In this document: positions 59,450 to 64,000 of the stretch, piece after piece | Layout: each line of letters opens with the position of its first letter | Numbering within the stretch: the stretch's first letter is position 1 | The notes under the pieces: generated by a model | The model's input: the letters and a program-made list of their open reading frames with translations, nothing else | Databases searched by the model: none | Told to the model about the DNA's origin: nothing | Assembly (NCBI RefSeq): GCF_014205675.1 | Contig: NZ_JACIIX010000018.1 | Location: 23,712-87,711, forward strand | DNA length: 64,000 nt | Direction: 5' to 3' | Source: Novispirillum itersonii | Lineage (GTDB): Bacteria; Pseudomonadota; Alphaproteobacteria; Rhodospirillales; Rhodospirillaceae | Made by a program: the position numbers and the translations under genes

Positions 59450-61999
59450 TTATTTCTCGACCTGCTCCGCCCCGGCAAACGGGTTGTCGGCGTCCGGATT
59501 TTCTTCTTCTTCCCGGCGCAGGCGGTGTTCCCCGAGGTACAGCAGGATCGGCGCGGCGATAAAGATCGACGAGCTGGTGGCCAGCACCACCCCGAACAAC
59601 AGCACCCAGGCGAACTGCTGGAGGGCTTCCCCGCCAAACAGGGCCAGCGGCAGGATCGACAGGAAGATGGCAATGGAGGTTGCCACGGTCCGGCTCATGG
59701 TTTCGTTGATCGAGCGGTCAATCAGTTCCCGCAGCGGCATCTTGCGGAACACGCGCAGGTTTTCACGCACGCGGTCATAGACCACCACCTTATCGTTGAT
59801 CGAGAAGCCCATGATCGCCAGCAAGGCCGCAATCGCAGGCAGGTTAAACTCCAGACCGGTCAGGGAGTAGAAGCCGATGACCTTGGTGATATCAAGGATC
59901 ATCGTCACCACCGCACCGACGCCAAACGGCCATTCAAAGCGGACCCAGATGTAGACCAGCATCGCCAGCGCCGCCAGCCCCAGCGCCATCATCCCATCGG
60001 AGAAGAGTTCAGAACTGACCGAAGCACCGATGCTTTCGACACGGCGGATGCTGGTGCCCGGGTATTCGGCCTGAACCGTTTCCTGCACCCGCTTCACCAC
60101 CTTGGCCTGCGCCTCATCGCCGCCCGGCTGACGTTCCAGACGGATCAGCACATCGGTGGCCGCGCCAAAGTCCTGCAACTTCACCGGGCCGACGTCCAGC
60201 TTTTCCAGAGAGGCCCGCAGCTTGTTGAAGTCCGCCGCCTGTTCCGTGCGGATTTCAACAATGGTGCCACCGGCGAAATCAACACCAAGGTTCAGACCCG
60301 GATGGAAGAACAGCACCACCGAGGCAATCGACAGTGCCGCCGACATCCCAAGACCGACATTCCGGCCCTTCATGAACTGGATATTGGTATTTTCCGGGAA
60401 CAGGCGCAGACGGGTACCGACCGACAGCGATGCCGGACGGTTCTTCCGCCACCACGACGCCACCATCAGACGCACCAGCGTCACCGCCGTGAACATGGAC
60501 ACGACAATGCCAAGGCTGATGGTGATGGCAAAGCCGCGGATGGTGCCGGTGCCGACCACATAGAGGAACATCATCTTGATCAGCGTGGTGGCGTTGGCAT
60601 CAACGATGGTCGAGTAGGCCCGCTTGAAGCCGGTCTCAATCGCCGCCATCGGCCCCTTACCCTTGCGGGTTTCCTCGCGGATGCGCTCATTCACCAGAAT
60701 GTTGGCATCAACGGCCAGACCCAGCGACAACAGCAGACCGGCAATCCCCGGCAGGGTCAGGGTTGCCCCCAGCACCGAGAGGGCCCCGACCGCCATGGCA
60801 AGGTTCACGAACAGCGCAACGTTGGCATACATCCCGAAGCGGCCATAGGTCGCCGCCATAAAGACAACCACCAGAGCAAAGCCGACAATCACGCTGATGA
60901 TCCCGGCACGGATCGAGTCCGCCCCCAGATCCGGGCCGACGGTCCGTTCTTCCACCACGGTCAGCGGGGCCGGAAGCGCCCCGGCACGCAGCAGAACCGC
61001 CAGATCATTGGCCGACGCGGCATGGAACGAGCCGGAAATCTGACCACGGCCACCCAAAATCGGCTCCCGGATTACCGGTGCGCTGATCACCTTACCATCA
61101 AGGACAATGGCAAACGGCTTGCCGACATTGCGGGTGGTGATGTCGGCAAACTTCTTGCCGCCGATATCATCGAAGGAGAAACCGACCAGCCATTCCCCGG
61201 TCCGCTGATCCGTCGACGGACGGGCATCGGAGAGGTGAGACCCGTCAAGCTCGATCTGGCGACGGATCAGAACCATCTGACCGGCGGCACGGTCATCGGC
61301 CATCGGCAACCACTGCATACCGGCCGGGGCCGGGCTGCCGGGGCGGACGGTGCTGTCCCCCATCAGATGGAAGGTCATCTTCGCCGTCTGGCCCAGCAGG
61401 GCCTTGATCCGGGTCGGATCCGCCAGACCCGGCAGCTGCACCACGATGCGGTCTTCGCCCTGACGGGCAATCAGCGGTTCAGCCACACCGCTCTGGTCAA
61501 TACGGCGGCGGACAATCTCGATGGACTGGCCGACGGTCTGACGGGCGCGTTCCTGCAAGGCCTTTTCATTCGGCACCAGCGAAACGGTGACCCCGTCGAT
61601 GGCAACGTCGAATTCCTTAACCGTCGCCGTCCCGATCTGCACACCGGCATCCACCGCAGCCAGCGCGGTGCGGGCGGCATCAGCCTGCCCGGCATCGACC
61701 AGCGCAAAGCGCACGCTGCTGTCGTCTGCGGTCAGGCCGGTATAGCGGACCTTGGCATCACGCAGGGCCTGACGGACCGTATCTGCCTGATTTTCCATAC
61801 GCTCCTTGCGCAGGGCGGCAAGGTCAACCTTCAGCATCAGGTATGAGCCGCCCTGAAGGTCAAGGCCCAGATTGACCCGGTTAAGCGGCAGCCATGACGG
61901 CAGCACGCCGGAGGGCACAAGGTTGGGGGCCGCCAGCAGAACGCCAACCAGACACACCAGAAGGATGAGGCCCGTCTTCAGACGGGAAAAATACAGCAT
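59450..61999 (-). CDS. secDF: Fused protein translocase subunit SecDF
   Basis: An 849-residue inner-membrane protein that uses the proton gradient to help pull secreted proteins through SecYEG. The SecD half begins with a transmembrane helix and carries LGLDLQGGSYLMLKVDL, then the P1 periplasmic domain and transmembrane helices with GLAVDANILVNERIREE. The SecF half starts near residue 545 with NIQFMKGRN and has GVDFAGGTIVEI and YDRVRENLR. The fused form is known in other alphaproteobacteria as well as Bacillus. It is the only clear housekeeping export gene in this window and is not obviously linked to the toxin-like operon. Confidence 0.95.
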   Translation of the reverse strand: MLYFSRLKTGLILLVCLVGVLLAAPNLVPSGVLPSWLPLNRVNLGLDLQGGSYLMLKVDLAALRKERMENQADTVRQALRDAKVRYTGLTADDSSVRFALVDAGQADAARTALAAVDAGVQIGTATVKEFDVAIDGVTVSLVPNEKALQERARQTVGQSIEIVRRRIDQSGVAEPLIARQGEDRIVVQLPGLADPTRIKALLGQTAKMTFHLMGDSTVRPGSPAPAGMQWLPMADDRAAGQMVLIRRQIELDGSHLSDARPSTDQRTGEWLVGFSFDDIGGKKFADITTRNVGKPFAIVLDGKVISAPVIREPILGGRGQISGSFHAASANDLAVLLRAGALPAPLTVVEERTVGPDLGADSIRAGIISVIVGFALVVVFMAATYGRFGMYANVALFVNLAMAVGALSVLGATLTLPGIAGLLLSLGLAVDANILVNERIREETRKGKGPMAAIETGFKRAYSTIVDANATTLIKMMFLYVVGTGTIRGFAITISLGIVVSMFTAVTLVRLMVASWWRKNRPASLSVGTRLRLFPENTNIQFMKGRNVGLGMSAALSIASVVLFFHPGLNLGVDFAGGTIVEIRTEQAADFNKLRASLEKLDVGPVKLQDFGAATDVLIRLERQPGGDEAQAKVVKRVQETVQAEYPGTSIRRVESIGASVSSELFSDGMMALGLAALAMLVYIWVRFEWPFGVGAVVTMILDITKVIGFYSLTGLEFNLPAIAALLAIMGFSINDKVVVYDRVRENLRVFRKMPLRELIDRSINETMSRTVATSIAIFLSILPLALFGGEALQQFAWVLLFGVVLATSSSIFIAAPILLYLGEHRLRREEEENPDADNPFAGAEQVEK

Positions 62000-62228
62000 G
62001 GGAACAGCCCTGTCGGTTCAGAGTTGGTTTGCCCGGCACAATAACAGACCTGACGCCATGAACAACCCTGTCGGCAGACTTTTTGGGGGCTTGTCACAGG
62101 CCTGCGGACGCCGCCGTGCTCACCGCATATAAGGCGGAACACCCCCGTGGCAACCCCACACATCCGCCGGTGGACAACCGGAGGGATCTGTGGCAGGCAG
62201 GGGGCCCCATCGTCCGGATATCATATCC

Positions 62229-63140
62229 ATGCGCCACAGCCATCTTGATACCTTCGCCATGACCACCATGGTGCTGCTCTGTGCCACCTGGGGGCTGACC
62301 CAGCCGACCGTCAAGATGGCGGCGGCAGAGATCGGCCCGGTGCTGCAAGGCGGCCTGCGGTGCCTGATCGCTTCGGTTCTGGTGGTTCTATGGTGCCGCC
62401 TGCGGGGGATCCGCCTGTTCAGCCGCGACGGCAGCCTGCCGGGCGGGCTGCTGGTCGGCACCCTGTTCGCCGCCGAGTTTGCCGCCCTGTTCAAGGGGCT
62501 TGAATACACGCAGGCGGCCCGGGCAGTGCTGTTTCTCTACTGCGCTCCATTCATCGTCGCCCTTGGCGGGCACTTCCGGTTGGGCGAACGGCTGGGGCCG
62601 GTTCAATGGGTTGGTCTGGCCTGCGCCTTTACCGGCCTGATCGTCGGCATGGGAGACAGCCTGTCCCTCCCCGGCGGGCGGGAGCTGATCGGGGATCTTC
62701 TGGCCCTGATCGCCGGACTGCTGTGGGCCGCGACCACACTGGGAATCCGGCTGACCCGGGCCGGATCCGTCGCCCCGGCCAAAACCCTGCTCTATCAGCT
62801 GGGAATGTCGGTTGTGGTGATGATCCCGCTGGGCCTGCTAATGGGCGAACCATGGCCACAGTTCACCGCTCTGTCCGGCACCGCCTGGGGCGTTCTGCTG
62901 TTTCAGGGGGTGGTGATCAGCTTCGCCAGCTATCTGATGTGGTTCTCGCTGGTGTCACGCTATCCGGCGGGGCTGCTGTCGGCCTTTTCCTTTCTGACTC
63001 CGCTGTTCGGCATGGCTTTCGGCGCTCTGCTGCTGGGAGAACGTCTGACCCTGCCTTTCCTGCTGGCGGCAACGCTGGTGGGGGCCGGGATCTGGCTGGT
63101 CAACCGCCGTCCCCGGCGGCAGGAAGAAAAAATCCCGTAA
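62229..63140 (+). CDS. EamA/DMT-family transporter
   Basis: A 303-residue membrane protein with about ten predicted transmembrane helices in two repeats, each an EamA domain: CATWGLTQPTVKMAAAE near the start of the first and LIAGLLWAATTLGIRLTR of the second. It ends in a basic tail. Family members export amino acids, nucleotides or other metabolites; the substrate is not evident. The ATG at 62229 is chosen over an upstream in-frame start at 62190. It lies between secDF (divergent) and the tRNA gene. Confidence 0.85.
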   Translation: MRHSHLDTFAMTTMVLLCATWGLTQPTVKMAAAEIGPVLQGGLRCLIASVLVVLWCRLRGIRLFSRDGSLPGGLLVGTLFAAEFAALFKGLEYTQAARAVLFLYCAPFIVALGGHFRLGERLGPVQWVGLACAFTGLIVGMGDSLSLPGGRELIGDLLALIAGLLWAATTLGIRLTRAGSVAPAKTLLYQLGMSVVVMIPLGLLMGEPWPQFTALSGTAWGVLLFQGVVISFASYLMWFSLVSRYPAGLLSAFSFLTPLFGMAFGALLLGERLTLPFLLAATLVGAGIWLVNRRPRRQEEKIP

Positions 63141-63232
63141 AAAAAGGGGTTACGAAGGTCTTGCGCCCGGAAACGGAATCCCCTATTTTGCCGCCCTCAC
63201 GACGAACCGGGGCCACCCGGTTGTCAGTCTGG

Positions 63233-63307
63233 TGGGGTGTCGCCAAGCGGTAAGGCAACGGTTTTTGGTACCGTCATACCTAGGTTCGAATCCTAGCACC
63301 CCAGCCA
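63233..63307 (+). tRNA. tRNA-Gln (anticodon UUG)
   Basis: A full cloverleaf of 75 bases. The acceptor stem is TGGGGTG (63233-63239) with CACCCCA, then discriminator G and an encoded CCA ending at 63307. The anticodon arm is ACGGT-TTTTGGT-ACCGT with anticodon TTG, and the T arm contains GGTTCGAATCC. It is followed at 63353 by a strong terminator. Confidence 0.97.
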
Positions 63308-64000
63308 CCCCTCTTTCCGCAGTGTTCCGCTGAAGTCCGGAAAGACCTGAAAAAGCCACGGTTTGCGCCGTGGCTTTTTTTGTATCGCCTGTCCAATGAC
63401 AGCCGTCTCAAGAATGTCGGTGGAACGGGGAAGAAGCCTGTGACGGTATGGTTGACACCACACCCGACGGTGGTACGGTCTGATCAAGGGACGGTTCGCC
63501 GGACCTTGACGAAGACCCGTTGAACCCGCGTTTGAGGCGGCCACTCTGCGGGTCTTTTCTATTTTTGTGTTCTCAGACTGCGCCTGTTGCGGGGGCAGTA
63601 CCGCTTTCAGCGCCGCCGGAAGCCGCACCCCGGTGCGGTCCCGCGCCTCGGCGATGGCGTCATCGGTGGCCAGCAGCCGGTCGAACACCGCCCGCACCTG
63701 CGGCGTCATCGTCACGTTCAGGCCCCGCAGCTTGCGGTACACCCCGATCAGCCACGCCGACAGTCGGGCCATCATCCGTTCCAGCGCCCTGGACGGGGCG
63801 CTGCCCTCGAAGAAATAGGCCTCGGTCATGCGGGCGAAGGTTTCGTGATGGTCCCGGCTGAGGGCGGCGCGGATCTGTTCCGGCGTGGCCCGCGCCACGT
63901 CGATCTTCACCCCCATGTGGTCCATCAGGGCCTGAAGATCGGCGGTGATCCGGCGACGGGCTGCTTCGGTCAAACGGCTGTCGCCCAGATCGCCCACCAT
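63293..64000 (-). CDS. Partial polyvalent/phage-type protein C-terminus (runs off the right edge)
   Basis: The frame is open to the window edge, so only the last part is visible. Residues encoded near 63560-63930 contain HETFARMTEAYFFEGSAPSR, ALERMMARLSAWLIGVYRKL and RGLNVTMTPQVRAVFDRLLA, a pattern I associate with domains of large polyvalent proteins carried by phages and conjugative elements. After about 63560 the frame continues into Arg-rich, non-homologous sequence and only stops inside the tRNA gene on the other strand, so the true gene end was probably lost or altered. It lies against the tRNA-Gln 3' end, a common site for integrative elements. Confidence 0.55.
   Translation of the reverse strand: MVGDLGDSRLTEAARRRITADLQALMDHMGVKIDVARATPEQIRAALSRDHHETFARMTEAYFFEGSAPSRALERMMARLSAWLIGVYRKLRGLNVTMTPQVRAVFDRLLATDDAIAEARDRTGVRLPAALKAVLPPQQAQSENTKIEKTRRVAASNAGSTGLRQGPANRPLIRPYHRRVWCQPYRHRLLPRSTDILETAVIGQAIQKKPRRKPWLFQVFPDFSGTLRKEGWLGC
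63353..63381 (+). terminator. Terminator downstream of tRNA-Gln
   Basis: AAGCCACGG (63353-63361) pairs with CCGTGGCTT (63368-63376), and the T run extends to 63381. It probably ends the tRNA transcript. Confidence 0.88.

Noticed and set aside
59525-61846. A 773-residue plus-strand open frame inside secDF
   Set aside because: Antisense shadow of an unmistakable SecDF.

Overview
The window looks like chromosomal DNA of a high-GC alphaproteobacterium, most likely Rhodospirillales. The grounds are the GC-rich coding with short gaps, alphaproteobacterial versions of ClpS/ClpA, SecDF, a form II cox-type hydroxylase cluster and Lrp-linked arginine genes. Genus is not determined.

Layout. 1-3.8 kb: a 102-bp tandem repeat array, then an aldehyde dehydrogenase and a class III (polyamine-type) aminotransferase behind a paired-operator promoter. 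3.9-12.9 kb: a molybdenum hydroxylase gene cluster (XdhC N-domain, CoxG, CoxS, CoxL, CoxM, CoxD, CoxE, XdhC C-domain, molybdopterin-binding protein). CoxL carries the form II loop AYRGAGR, so its substrate is uncertain. 13.1-21.3 kb: a basic-amino-acid ABC importer, an M14/AstE-like hydrolase, an unusual double-length Lrp regulator and convergent astAB, together an arginine uptake and succinylation unit. 21.9-30.5 kb: an XRE regulator, then a minus-strand ABC importer plus CaiB-type CoA transferase, divergent from a LacI regulator followed by a 2H phosphoesterase and an inositol-phosphatase-family enzyme. Two similar palindromes lie in the divergent promoter region. 30.4-34.8 kb: a REC-HD-GYP response regulator and a large hybrid histidine kinase. 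35.1-38.8 kb: clpS, a clpA broken by an apparent 19-nt deletion, and a small unknown gene. 39.2-40.7 kb: a D-Ala-D-Ala carboxypeptidase with a SPOR domain and a strong terminator. 40.9-47.7 kb: a one-module type I PKS (KS-AT-DH-KR-ACP) frameshifted in a G7 run, a free ACP and a KAS II-like ketosynthase. 47.7-59.0 kb: a four-gene minus-strand operon of very unusual proteins. 59.4-64 kb: secDF, an EamA permease, tRNA-Gln(UUG), and the end of a gene resembling polyvalent proteins of phages or conjugative elements.

The main discovery candidate is the operon at 47.7-59.0 kb. Its first gene encodes 1957 residues that read as a MACPF/perforin-like N-terminus, a long helical segment with a hydrophobic patch, a beta domain resembling the C-terminus of Tc-toxin A subunits, and a C-terminal region with a GWD motif like clostridial P47/OrfX (TULIP) proteins. 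The three following genes are shorter paralogues of these parts: two P47-like proteins and one MACPF-like plus helical protein. This suggests a multi-component pore-forming or lipid-binding toxin assembly. It sits tail-to-tail with the PKS/ACP/KAS genes, so a link to a lipid product is possible but unproven. Two gene-disrupting lesions, in the PKS and clpA, need checking against reads. All family assignments come from motifs read by eye; no database search was possible.
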